This document shows, one piece after another, positions 21,784 through 33,090 of a stretch of 64,000 nucleotides of DNA. The notes beneath the pieces were generated by a model. The model worked only from the letters and a program-made list of their open reading frames with translations. It was not told the origin of the DNA and did not search any database. Both the position numbers and the translations under genes were made by a program. Location: assembly GCA_022570795.1 (NCBI GenBank), contig JAKUDP010000016.1:744001-808000 (forward strand), given 5' to 3'. The stretch comes from Sphaerulina vaccinii. Taxonomy: Eukaryota > Ascomycota > Dothideomycetes > Mycosphaerellales > Mycosphaerellaceae. Within the stretch, counting starts at the first letter, position 1; every line of letters starts with the position of its first letter.

Positions 21784-23008
21784 CTTCTTCAGGTTTGTCG
21801 CTGTGCGAAGCTGACGGATATCTCTGGATAGCTTGTTGTTCCTGGTAGGGTCTGCTGACCGAGAATGTTGCTAATAAGCTGATGACTGGTGGAATAGCTT
21901 AGGTTATATGTTCGGTGGCCGATCGAGCAAGTCCGGTAGTAGTGAGATGGTGAAGAAATAATGTTCTGAGTTCGAACTTGAAAGATCCAACAGTCCAACA
22001 GTAATGTAGCACTTACTTGAAGAAGAAGGAAGTGAGGGAGCTGAGGGCGAGGAGTTATATCTAGGTTAGTCAGTAGTTAGGAGGATGCCTAAGAGGCTGA
22101 CGCTTTGATGCCGTCTCACTTTAGAACTGCCTTGGTCTCATCTCCTCGCAAGCGACGCGCAGGATCCTAGTTGCAGCATGAACGCACGCGGCCTGTTGAT
22201 CGGCTTGATCTCCGGGTGTCCAGAGTCATCCATTCAGGCCGCAAGAGCCGGCTTCCAGAAGACGTAGCCATGCATGTGTGTTTCTTCGGGTCGCAAAGGG
22301 AAGCAAGTTTTAGAGAGACACCCCCAGAGCCCGATATGTCCGCGTGAAAAGCTTGTTGCTTCTTCGATACCGAGGAGGCGAATCATAAGCTACGACTTCC
22401 CATTGGTTCATCTATCAGAGAAGCAAGGCTGTGTTTCAAAACCGAGAGAACCGAACATACTGCGCCTGATGATCTTCTTCAGGCAGGCAACTTTACGAAC
22501 GTCGAACGAACTTCTGCACGAACTTACGAAGTGGTGCCCTAAGGTACTCTCTATAAGATGTGACTCTTCCTCCTCCCTGCTTGCTCAGCCTTGCAGCTGA
22601 AAGGATACAAATCCTCAAGGAACGCGAAGGAACACCTTGTTTCGTTCGGCAATGCGAAACTAGCCAGATATGGTCGATGTCACGACCGCATGCTGCCGTA
22701 GAGTTTTCGCAGTCAATGGTACTTCACTCTAGCTGGTGCAGTCTATAGTCCCTCTCTAGCTGGTGCAGCAGCAGAAAAGTCGCGAAGACATTCCGCCGCG
22801 GGACTTACGATCGCGTCCGATGATACGACAATCCCCTGATCATGAACTGATATACGATTCCACGAACTTCGTCCTTAGATTACCCCTCTACGCGTCCCAC
22901 AGCAGCAGGTGGTCAGGCGCAATATGTACGCGACACCAAGTACCTAGCGATCGTCCGATCGAGGTCAATGAATCGATTCATCTACAGTATTCTACCAACT
23001 AACCTATC

Positions 23009-26000
23009 TTAAACACCCCACACCTTATATCCGACCTCTCTACCTTGCTTGTACCAATCCTGTACATACGGCAAAGCGACATGTGGACCATACACCTCCT
23101 CCTCCCATTGCGGCGTAGGAGCATCGAATCCAGTTTCCTCTTTGCACCGAGCTGCGATCTCAGCTAGAGTTCCGCCGCGATCATACAGTGGAGCCTCTTT
23201 TCCAGCTTCTGCTCGCTCGACATCGGCACGTAGAATTTCAGTCTGTTCGACATCGAGCTCGAGAGTCTCTGCGTTGATGCAAACACCATAGTCCTCCTTG
23301 GCGCCTTGGATCGTGACCAACTTGCGTCGAACTTCGAGAGCTACAGTTTCCGCGGGGCGTGTCAATGGATCTCCGAGACCTCCTCCGCCCCAGGTCTGCC
23401 ACTCCAAGACATCGCCTGGCTTGACCTTGACGTGATCGCACTTCGATTGAAGCAGTTGAATATCTCCATTGACGCGGTGAATGGCCTTTCTGCTGCGACT
23501 TCCAGGTTTGCCGCCGCGTACACCCCATGGTGATGTGAACCATCGATCGTCGTGGAGCGAGAATTCACCAGCGGACAGGAAATGGTACTTGGTAAGTTGA
23601 GCATTACCGCCGCGATGGAAGCCAGCGCCTCCAGAATCAGCGACAGCTTCGTTGACTTCCAGACGTACTGGGAAGTTGAGCTCGATGGACTCTGTGGGTA
23701 CGCTCTTGATGGCAGGGAATAGACAATGGCAATCTGGACCATCTCCCTTCGGACGCGCAGGTACACCACCAAAGGCGATTTGATATAGTTGGTACCATTC
23801 TCCGTTTGGCTTGAAACCGGAGTAGAAGAAGTGAGGTGAGTCGCTGAAGCCAGCTGCTGTCATGAAAGCCGCGTTCTTTTGACCAAATAGCGCTTGCATG
23901 ATGTCCATGGTTCTTCCTAAGAAGTGTGTTCGGCAACTTAGAGCTGCTGGACGCACAGGCTTGAGAAGTGAGCCCAGAGGTATCTCCACGTCCACCAGGT
24001 CATGGAAGCCATCGTTTGGGATCGTGAAGGGCGCATAGACCGCCAGGAGGTAGTAGCCCACAAACATCTTGAACATCGTCTCGCTGAGGTAGTAGTTGAT
24101 ACTACTACTGGCTTGCGGACTTGTTCCGTGCCAGTCAAACTTGAGTCTGTCCTTGGCTGGCTTCGTGAGTGTACACTTCAGCGCGAATGGCCCCTTTCCA
24201 TGGCCATCATCGTCCACAAAGTCAACGAAGGTGGATTGCTCGTCGGTCATGTGCTCCTCAATGATCTGGGCAACAGCAGTCCTGGTACGCTGTAGAAGGA
24301 CATCAGTAGCAGCGCGGTACACTTCCGGACCAAATCTGGTACAGAGCTCGCAGACTCTAGTTGCAGCAGTTCTACAGGCAGAGATCAAAGCCAAAAGATC
24401 AGATCGAAGCCACTCAGGTTGTCGACTGTTCCTGCACATGAGCTCGACAATGGACTTGTTCATCTTGCCGCGCTCGAAGAGCTTCATGGTTGGTATCTGG
24501 AGACCATCGTCGAAGATTGTCTGAGCGTTGATGCTCATGGAGCCAGGAACTTGTCCTTGGACGTCTGTCATATGGCCGAAATTGGCTGCCCATCCGACGA
24601 GCTTGTGCTCGTAGTATATTGGTAGGAGGACAATCACATCGTTCAGATGCGAGACTGCACCCTCCACCTCGTAGACGTCGTTGGTGACGAAGACATCTCC
24701 TTCTTCGATCTCGTCGACTTCTTTCTTGTTCATTTTGTGAGTCCAAATTTTCATGAACTGGCCGATGAAGGAACCGAATTGTCCCACGAGCATCTTGCCT
24801 TCTGCATTCGTGATGACATTGAACTCGTCTTGCTGCTCGCGGATGGCTGGAGACATTGAGCATCTTAGCATTAAAGTGTCCATCTCGGCACGAATTGAGG
24901 CCAATGATGATGAGATCAAGGTAGGTATGACCGGAATGTCCTCGACAGTCTTCTTCGCTTCCGCAAAAATCTCCTCTGGAGTCTTATTGGAGACAGTGCC
25001 TTCGAACTTCGACTTGAACGACGGAAGCTCATTGCCTGGCATAGGAGAGATGCAGAGATTGCCGACAGCATCGACTATGGCCTCGAATCCAGGTGCGATG
25101 AGGGTGTTGGCGTCCATCTCCACGATGACAGCCGGTCCCTGGATCTTGTGGCCTTCTTTCGTGATAGCTGTACGATCCCAGAAAGTTGCTTGGTGCTCGT
25201 TGCCCCCCACAACGATGGTTTTCTGCTCGAGGATAGCTGTATCTGGTGGCGTCCCATTGTCTGCCTTTGACACGAGTGGAATCTCGAGATCTGGACACGC
25301 ATCGACAGCTGACACAGTCAGGCGAGTCAACTCCAGCGCGAAGTTTTCCAGTGTATAGCTGAACTGTTGCTGGTGTATAGTGTCGAACTTCGCCTTTGCG
25401 ATCTGCTCAAAAGTCTCCATTGGTTGTGCCAGATCCTCCTCAGACAGCTCAATGCCAAGTTCAAGCGCCTGGCCCTTGTAGCGGAGCGCAGCACTGTATG
25501 CTATTGCCAGCTGAGGATCCTTCTCATCAAGCGCCTCTTTCATGGTGGTCTCGCACCTATCTCGCAAAGACTTGTATTCTTCTCGGATCTTGTCCATCGT
25601 GATAGTCGAGAGGACGTGAATAAACGACGCTGAGAGCTCGTGGCTCATCTTTGTAGTCGCATCTCCTTGGGCACATAGAATTCCTGGAGCGGCTGGAATG
25701 ATCACTGGCCAAGCACCGAGAAGCTTGCCCACAGCATTCGCACACCTGTCCTGGCGTTAGTCTGGCTCTAGCAATCCGTCTCGCAATCGGTTGTTCACTT
25801 CTGAGACAGCCACTTGTGATGATGAAGGCAGCAGGGGAATGCACTTACATAGGTCCAGCACCACCGATTGCGACCAGCGCGAAGTCAGCGGGGTTGTAGC
25901 CACGTTCGACAGAGACCAGTCGCAGAGCTCCATAAATGGCCTCGTTCGCGAGATCGACAATGGCTTCGGCTGTCTCAAAGATGGTCTTGCCCATCTCCTC

Positions 26001-27307
26001 CGCAAGCTTTCCGACAGCAGCACGAGCAGCTGCCACATCGAGCTTGAAGTCGCCACCTAGGAGAGTTTCAGGCAGGTATCCAAGAACTAGGTTGGCATCT
26101 GTTACTGTTGCCTGAGTACCACCTCTGCCATAACAAGCTGGCCCGGGCATTGCTCCACTGGACTCGGGACCAACACGGAGTGTGTTCGTGAGCTTGGAGT
26201 AGAAGGCCAGACTGCCGCCTCCAGCGCCGATAGTGCGGACGTCGACAGATGGGGACCGGACTGCAAGATCACCCACCATAGTCTCTCTTCGAAGAGAGGG
26301 TTGGGCGTTCGCAATGAGCGCCACATCGGTACTCGTACCTCCCATATCCAGAGTGATCAGATTCTTGTGTTGCGTAGCATTGGCGATGATCGATGTGATG
26401 CCTCTTACACCACCTGCTGGTCCACTCATCAAGATGTTCACAGGCAGGTTGCCTGCGAGCTCCAGATTTGTAAGGCCTCCATCTGACTTGAGAATGCGTA
26501 CTGTGGGCGTATCTTCGGTCAACTTCTCTGCAAGACCTTTCATATATCTCTTGACCTCTGGCTTGACGACAGAGTTGGCTGCCGCGGTGACGGTACGCTC
26601 GTACTCGCCCAGTTCAGGAAGAACTTCGTGAGATAATGAAACCTCAACATTTTCGCCGAGGACTTCTTTCACAACTTCCGCCACTTCAATCTCGTGAGCT
26701 CCAGAGACCCAGGAGTTGAGTAAGCTGATAGTAACAGCTTGTACCTTGCCTTTGACAGTGAGCAGTTCTTTTCGAAGGGCCTAGAAGGGTACGAGGTTAG
26801 CATTGACTTCATCCTCAGCAGTAAGGTATGCTAGCGTGAGAATAAGGGATTCTTGAGGACACACACTTCCTTGTCAACAGGCCTGATCTCTTCTCCATCC
26901 ACGCTGATCCTCTCAGAGGCCTGCAGCGTTCTCTCAAGTGGAATAAGAGGTGCAGGAGGCGTCCAGTTTATCCAAGCCGCGAGTCCTCCTGGGATTTGTG
27001 AACGACGCGCTACAAGCACGTCTTTGTGGCCTTGAGTGACAATAAGTGCGGCCGGTACACCTTTACCTTCCAGTAGAGCATTCGTGGCGACTGTACTGCC
27101 ATGATGTAAAGCGCCAAACTTTCCAGTGAACTCCTCTTCTGCTTGTATCACAGCTCTGACTTTATCGATGGCATTCTTGACTCCGATAGACTGATCGTGT
27201 GGGGTCGAAGGTACTTTGGCACGAAAGACCTTGCCATTGGGAGAGAAAGCACAAGCATCTGTAAATGTACCACCAACGTCGACACCGAGGCGATAGGCGT
27301 CTGTCAT
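23009..27307 (-). CDS. fused HyuA-HyuB hydantoinase / 5-oxoprolinase-type protein
   Basis: Three exons (27307-26867, 26780-25849, 25745-23009) encode 1369 residues; the splices give DKE-ALRKELL and GGAGPM-CANAVG. The N-terminal half is HyuA-like with the ATP-binding motif RLGVDVGGTFTDA at residue ~6, HHGSTVATNALLEGKG, LITLDMGGTSTDVAL and AIGGAGPM. The C-terminal half from about residue 760 is HyuB-like (SIRAEMDTLMLRCSMSPAIREQQDEF, TNDVYEVEGAVSHLND, GGGGLGDPL). Members hydrolyse cyclic amides using ATP: 5-oxoproline to glutamate, or N-methylhydantoins. The A+B fusion on one chain is as in eukaryotic 5-oxoprolinases, of similar length (about 1280-1300), but the N-terminal half reads closer to bacterial HyuA. 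Substrate cannot be set from sequence. It lies near two reductases and an amidase. Confidence 0.92.
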
Positions 27308-27789
27308 GGTTGTGATGAAGAGTTCAATTGCTTGAGAATGGTGTACACAACTAGAAAAGAAATTATTCACCAACAGCAGATGTACTTACCTCTCGCCGAG
27401 TCGCGCAACTCATGCAACGTGCGCGCCTACTGCTATCGCACCTCGGTCGGCCAGCCTACACAAGGCTATCGTCGCGCAGCACAATAATAGGCCAAGTCGA
27501 CACGCGTTGATAGGCACACGCTTTTGGCGGCGGGCAGCAATCGACATATTTGGCGAGTCTGCAGGAGGACCTGGTCATGTCAAGCCTTAAGCGATATCTG
27601 CCTCGAATGGAAACGGCCAGCGAATGATAGATAGATCGGTAGTTGGTGACGAAGTATATCATCAAAGTGGACATGGTGGAGGTGAGGAGAAGACGGCGAG
27701 GCGAAATATGCGACAGCCATGGATTTAATTCGGCCGATATAAACGCGTGTGTGTATTGTGTGCGACGCGTCTTTCTCTCTCCTCATCAT
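27308..27789. other. intergenic, no gene seen
   Basis: Promoter region of the hydantoinase-type gene and the 3' side of the reductase gene. No supported gene; the frames present are short. Confidence 0.6.
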
Positions 27790-28859
27790 CTACTTCTTCA
27801 ACTGCTGCTCGAGCTTCAGTAAGACTGGCACGGTATCCTCCACGATTGACTTCTCCCAGCCACGAAATTTGACTCCGAGAACCTCCTCCGCAGCACTTCC
27901 ATCAATCTTACAAACAGTAGTCCCATCGAACTCGTTCTTCCCAGGACTTCCATATGCCATTCGCTCTCGCAAGACGGGATACTTCTCCCTAATGGCATCA
28001 ACAGTCTGCTGCATCGAGAAGAAAGTGCCAGGAGTTAAATACCGCTTCCTACCAGCCTCAGCGACGTCCAAAGCAGCAACATGTGCTTTAGCCACATCCT
28101 CCGCGCTGACCACGAACGGAAAGGGATTGATCTCGATCTTCTGAACATCAAACATACGGTAGATGTTCATGCTCGATGTATTGAGTTTATCCATACTTTT
28201 GACATCTTGAAGAGGTGGGCCGACGATTAGACTGGGACAGATCGTGACCAGATCGAAGTGTCTAGTCTCTTTCTTCATATAATCCCAAGCCAGACGCTCG
28301 GCGACAGTCTTGCTTGCGAGGTAGCCGAGAGTTGGACCTTCGGCCTTCTCCTCAGTGATGGGGTTGAAGTCATCCGGAGTATAGGTATAGTCGCGCAGAA
28401 GTCCACCCTCGAAGGGGTTAACCACAGCAGCCAAGGAAGATGTGAGAACGACTCGCTTGACTGATGGACTCTTCGACGCTGCATCTAGCATGTTCTGGGC
28501 CATTTTCTTCGCTGGTTCGATGAGTTCTTTTTGGTTGTCCTTTGCGTTCATGATGAATGGAGATGCTGTGTGGATGATCCCATCTACGTCCTTGGCTGCA
28601 GCATCGTATGCTTGAGGATCCAGCTGGTCTGGGACAACAATGGTCGAGATCATCGATGCTTGGGCTTGGAAGAGTGTCTTCACATGGTCGCCCTTTGCTT
28701 GGTCTCGAGTCACGATCCTCACTCTGTGGTTGGTCTCCCATAGTTGCTTAAGAATGTGCATGCCCAGAAAGCATGTTGCTTGTCAGCGCATATACAGAAC
28801 GGCGAGGCACCTGTGACCATACCGGTGGCTCCGGAGAGAAGTATAAGTGGCTGTGACAT
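27790..28859 (-). CDS. NAD(P)-dependent dihydroflavonol-reductase-like enzyme
   Basis: The main exon (from about 28778 to 27790) encodes an extended-SDR epimerase/reductase of the DFR/GRE2 type: VDGIIHTASPF, VLTSSLAAVV, YxxxK in YLASKTVAERLAW, and a substrate part ending EQQLKK. The start is in a short exon 28859-28823 (MSQPLILLSGAT+G). Joining to the only nearby AG (28778) gives 341 residues but turns the Rossmann motif GATGFLG into GAT-ATC-FLG. Moving the junction six bases on, to 28772, would restore GATGFLGMHIL exactly, but the dinucleotide there is AT, not AG. So either a non-standard or mutated acceptor is present, or the cofactor site is altered. Family members reduce carbonyls of varied small substrates with NADPH. 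Confidence 0.82.
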
Positions 28860-29423
28860 GATGGTAAGGATTTACTGAGTCGCGTCTTTCGTGTCTTTCT
28901 GATACTCATCTCACCGCGACTGAATTCTTCGTTATAAGGCATTTCTGCCAACGGCATTACACATGGAGATAGTTAGCTTTGCAAACATTGCAATAGCGTT
29001 CAGTCGTCACATCAATTGGCATTTGACGGAGTTACACAATGGTGTTAAGACGCGGTGCACATTATCCTCCGTATATCAACTATTAACTTTGTTACTGTTC
29101 CCATAGGGGAACTAGTGCTCGTTATAGCCATGGTCGAGAACACAGCGTGTATACAGGTCAGAAGAGCCAACTCGAACAGCACAGTGTTGTGCTGAGCTTT
29201 GACTTACTTTCGCGTTGTGCTCGTGTTCGGATTGGTGCGGCGTGTAGACAAGGTTGTGATCGTAAGAAATGTGTATGCAAGGGTGGAAAGGAGGAGGAGG
29301 ATGAGGTACTTCTCGACCGCCATCTTCGGCTCAGAAACGCGCTAGGCAACGCGGATAGTACTTCAAAAGCTATCAACAGCTGCAAACATGGTCTTGGGAA
29401 TTCGAACCCATAGAGCAACAAAC
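28860..29423. other. divergent promoter region
   Basis: About 560 bases separate the starts of the two oppositely oriented oxidoreductase genes. They may share regulatory sites here. No gene is supported in this stretch. Confidence 0.5.
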
Positions 29424-30448
29424 ATGGACAACTTACGACAATTCTTCTTCATACCGAAGCCGACGCTAACTGAGCAGAATTGTCCAGATCAGCTCGGTCG
29501 GGTAAGTATTCCTAGCACTTCTTCTCTGAACATGTGTTGATAGCCAAGCAGGTCCATATCGTGACTGGTGGCTACGGTGGGTGTGGACTCGACTTGAGTC
29601 GCATTCTGTACCAGCACAATGCGACTCTCTATATCGCTGGTCGCTCCGAGGAGAAAGCCAATGCAGCTATACAAGAGCTCAAAGCCAAATACCCGGACTC
29701 CAAAGGCAGCGTGGAGAGTATGATCCTTGATCTCGCAGATCTGACTACGATCAAACCGGCTGTCACCAAGTTCATGGAGAAGCAGCAGAATCTGCATGTC
29801 CTGACACTCAATGCTGGAGTCATGATCCCTCCAGCAGGTTCCAAGTCAGCACAAGGCATAGATCTCCAACTTGCCACAAATTGCCTGGGCTCGTATCTCC
29901 TCTATAAGCTCTTGCATCCTACTCTGGTCAAGACTGCTTCGACCGAAAAACCTGGCTCTGTCCGCGTTACTTGGGCAGGTAGTATCGTCGTCCCTATGGC
30001 CTCGCCAAAGCCTGGTGGTGTGGTCTTCGATACCGCAACCGGAGAACCAAAGATTCTGGATGTTAGCACTCAGTATGCGCAATCCAAGGCTGGAAACCTC
30101 ATCTTAGCCGCAGTCATGGCTCGCAAAGACAAGGAGGCTGGCATAATGCATCTGTGCTGGAATCCTGGCAATCTCAAGACCGATCTCGCACGACATATGG
30201 GTTCTGTTCAGAGGACTTTGATCGGGCCTATGCTGTACCCGCCAGTGTACGGAGCGTATACTGAGCTTTGGTCTGCTCTGGGAGAAGTTCCTATGGAGAA
30301 GAGTGGCTCGTTTGTGCATCCATGGGGTCGTATTGGTCCTTCACGAGCAGATATTGACAAAGCCTGCACAGTGGACGTGGATCAACCAGATGGAACTGCG
30401 CAGAAGTTTGTTGGATGGTGTGAGGCCAAAATTGCTCCATTCGCATGA
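29424..30448 (+). CDS. short-chain dehydrogenase/reductase (retinol-dehydrogenase-like)
   Basis: Exon 1 (29424-29501, MDNLRQFFFIPKPTLTEQN) joins at cag/gtc to exon 2 (29552-30448), giving 324 residues. The Rossmann cofactor motif is TGGYGGCG (TGxxxGxG) near residue 31. NAG appears as LTLNAGVM. The catalytic Tyr and Lys are in QYAQSKAGN, and a Ser in WAGSIV lies where the catalytic Ser is expected. The C-terminal part (WNPGNLKTDLARH) is typical of WW-oxidoreductase/retinol-dehydrogenase-like fungal SDRs. It is transcribed away from the neighbouring reductase over a ~560-bp shared promoter. Substrate unknown. Confidence 0.92.
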
Positions 30449-30868
30449 TTATGGCGGAAGTAAAAACCTGCGATAGCTCCGTGTGAGACTGCTGTTTCTT
30501 GAGGAGGAATATAATATGGCTGGCAAGTTAACAAGTGATGTCGATGGATAATTAGAATGGTAATGGTAAAGGATGATTAGTCGGAAGGATTTCGCGGCCG
30601 AAGTTCGGGTGAACAAAACACACATCCTTGCTCCGTCCACCTCTCCGCTATCAGTATCAACAAAGTTGCGCTGTGCAGCCTATCTCATCCACCTGCCTAG
30701 CTGGCCGCAAGCAACGGCCAACATGACATTGGTCAGCCACTGTGGCCGTAGGCCAGGCGAAGCTGCATGGCGGCAATTATACAACGACGCGTCAAGGCCA
30801 AGTTGGGCTATATTGTAGAAGAAGACGCGGTAAGTGTCAATCCAGGACTCTGACAGCAAGCTCACATC
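30449..30868. other. intergenic, possible upstream leader exon of the amidase
   Basis: A reading frame starting at an ATG at 30767 (MAAIIQRRVKAKLGYIVEEDA) ends at a strong GTAAGT donor at 30830, shortly before the amidase ATG. It could be a 5' exon, but no acceptor at normal intron distance keeps the frame except a 27-nt intron, which is too short. I therefore start the amidase at 30869. Confidence 0.35.
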
Positions 30869-32665
30869 ATGTCGATCGTATCTCTTTCCACCGGCGAGCC
30901 GACAGTCACTACAGCAGACTTGGAAGCTTTCTGCAGGGCGAACAACTTCTCCATCGAGAAAGGCAGCTTACACGAAGCCACATTCCTTCTTTTCGCGAAC
31001 AGCTTCGACGCAACATGCAAGACAATTGCAGACCTGCCCGAGTATGAAGATCCGAGATTGGCACCTGTAGCAGTTGAAGGTGGAGAGCGCGAATTCTACA
31101 GACCGGATAAGCAGGAGAATCCATTGAATGGTTGGGCGCAGAAGACGACACTCAAGTCTGCAGATCCTAGTGCAGCCAGCGGAGCCCTCGCTGGTCGTAC
31201 AATTGCATTCAAGGACAATGTTTCAGTGGCAGGGGCACCACTTGGGTTGGGCATCTCCTCGAAGCACTTTAAAAGTGGGAAGCACCCGGTTAGTACCATT
31301 GATGCTACGGTCGTGTCGAGGAGTTTGGCTGCGGGAGCTGAAGTAAAGGGCATTGCAACATGTGAGAACTTCTCCATGTTCCCGGTGTCCTTCAGCTCCG
31401 AGTCTGGAGTAGTACACAATGCATGGTTGCCGGGTTACGCGACAGGTGGAAGCAGCTCAGGCTGTGGTGCGTTGGTCAGCATTGGAGATGTGGATGGCGC
31501 TAGAAAGAGCGGCAATGATACACGAGACTATCCTCTGGGAGAAGGCGTGGATCTTGCTATTGGCGGCGACCAAGGCGGCTCCATTCGATTGCCTGCGTCT
31601 TACAGTGGCATCTACGGGCTCAAACCGACACATGGTCTTGTCCCATATACTGGCATAGGTGCTTTGAACCCCATGATCGATCATACTGGTCCAATGGCTC
31701 GTACAGTCGAAGACACTGCACTTTTGCTCGAGGTGATAGCTGGCTACGATGGTATCGATATGCGCATGACACCCGAATCGCCCCTTCGAAATCAGGTACC
31801 CAACTACCTTGCTGACCTCAACTCATGGGTGACAGCCAAGAAGGAAAGGAACGAGTGGACATCGACGGCCTCCGCCAAAGGCCTTCGTATCGGAATCCTC
31901 AAAGAGGCATTCGAGGTACCTGGTCTCGACTCAACAGTGGCCAGCACAGTGAAGGCGGCCGCAGAAAGATTCTCAGCACTAGGCGCACATGTCGCCGAAG
32001 TCTCCATCCCCATGCATTCCATAGGCGCCGCGATCTGGACTGTAGCAGCAAGACCATTCATGCCACACACGCTCGCCAACCGCGCTCCTGAACTACTCAC
32101 TCATCCACTACCTGGCCTGGATCCTTTACCAGTCGATCAAAACTTCTACGACATTCTCATGAAACGCAACCCAGCAGTCATCAACGTCCTCATCAACGCA
32201 GCACAGATCGAGCAGAAATATGGCCCAAGTCTTGTCAGAAAAGCTATGATGCACGTTCATGAGCTCAGAGCGGCATATGACGGGGCGCTTGAGGACTTTG
32301 ATGTGCTCGTCACACCTGTGAACCCTACAGTTGGACCTGCTCATCCTGCTAGTACTTTGAAGACTGCGGAGAACCCTGATGGAGCTACTGAGAGGATGCT
32401 GGATCTCTTTGAGCCGGTTATTGGCAGTACGTTGAACACCGCTCCCTTCAATATTACTGGTCATCCGGGAATGTCGATGCCTGTTGGATGGGGTCTTACG
32501 AAAGAGGGAACGGGTAGGTTACCTATTGGCATGCAGCTTGTTGCGAAACGGTGGGAAGAAGCTAGTATTTTCAAGGCTGCGAAGGCGTGGGAAGTCGGTG
32601 GAAGGTGGCAAGATCATGAACTTGACGTTCCCGAAGCAGCGTCAAAGCTGTCAAATGGTGTTTGA
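30869..32665 (+). CDS. amidase (amidase-signature family)
   Basis: One exon, 598 residues. The amidase-signature Ser-cisSer-Lys triad is visible: Lys in TIAFKDNVSV near residue 114, cis-Ser in the Gly/Ser-rich GYATGGSSSGCGA near 194, and nucleophile Ser in GGDQGGSIRLPAS near 238. The family hydrolyses amides to acid plus ammonia. It is somewhat longer than the usual ~500-550 residues because of a 70-residue N-terminal part (TADLEAFCRANNFSIEKG). No signal peptide. Together with the hydantoinase-type protein and two reductases it could serve breakdown of a nitrogen-containing ring or amide compound; this is inference from position only. Confidence 0.94.
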   Translation: MSIVSLSTGEPTVTTADLEAFCRANNFSIEKGSLHEATFLLFANSFDATCKTIADLPEYEDPRLAPVAVEGGEREFYRPDKQENPLNGWAQKTTLKSADPSAASGALAGRTIAFKDNVSVAGAPLGLGISSKHFKSGKHPVSTIDATVVSRSLAAGAEVKGIATCENFSMFPVSFSSESGVVHNAWLPGYATGGSSSGCGALVSIGDVDGARKSGNDTRDYPLGEGVDLAIGGDQGGSIRLPASYSGIYGLKPTHGLVPYTGIGALNPMIDHTGPMARTVEDTALLLEVIAGYDGIDMRMTPESPLRNQVPNYLADLNSWVTAKKERNEWTSTASAKGLRIGILKEAFEVPGLDSTVASTVKAAAERFSALGAHVAEVSIPMHSIGAAIWTVAARPFMPHTLANRAPELLTHPLPGLDPLPVDQNFYDILMKRNPAVINVLINAAQIEQKYGPSLVRKAMMHVHELRAAYDGALEDFDVLVTPVNPTVGPAHPASTLKTAENPDGATERMLDLFEPVIGSTLNTAPFNITGHPGMSMPVGWGLTKEGTGRLPIGMQLVAKRWEEASIFKAAKAWEVGGRWQDHELDVPEAASKLSNGV

Positions 32666-33090
32666 AGAAGTGCAGAATAATGGCCAATACGATAACTTCC
32701 TGCTAGCTACATATATATGTACTAAGCAAACAAAACCAATCTACCACATCCCAAGAGGTCCTGTGATGCAACGGTAGCATGCTCGCATGGAATGAGGACA
32801 TGCTGGCATTTAAATGGGCTTCGCAGCTCTTTCTTCGTGTCTTCGGTTCATTGTTGCCTTCCATCTCTCCAGCTTGACGCCACGTCTTCTGTATCATTTA
32901 CAACTTGACTCTCGGCTTTCGTACATCCGCAATCACTGTTGTCTGTAGGCTTTCGCACTTCAATGTATCAGCGTACGAGAGATCTGCATTCGAGTCGTAG
33001 TAGGACCAGTTCTTTGGCTGACTTGTTCTCGAATCTTTTCGTCGTCGCCAATTGAACAGAATAGGCTCCATAAGACCGTTGCTCCGATAC
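32666..33090. other. intergenic, tRNA-like 5' half
   Basis: Spacer between the convergent amidase and RNase H genes. At 32756-32800 on the plus strand the sequence resembles a tRNA 5' half (GGTCCTGTGATGCAACGGTA then GCAT), with an ATGC/GCAT D-stem. No T-arm or B box follows, so no tRNA is called. Confidence 0.4.

Larger units (their letters stand above)
20430..23008. other. 2.6-kb gene-poor region
   Basis: No gene with family features is seen. It contains a 26-bp tandem repeat (listed separately), a doubtful small minus-strand ORF at 21616-21783, and a 15-bp repeat ctctagctggtgcag near 22730 and 22757. Overlapping frames of about 60-115 codons exist on both strands without recognisable content. 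Confidence 0.5.

Noticed and set aside
29390..29420. GGGAATTCGAACCC, a B-box-like sequence (minus strand GGGTTCGAATTCCC)
   Set aside because: No matching A box, acceptor stem or anticodon arm on either strand; the match comes from a simple palindrome.
30767..30868. First exon of the amidase with strong GTAAGT donor
   Set aside because: Only a 27-nt intron would keep the frame; that is shorter than any other intron here.
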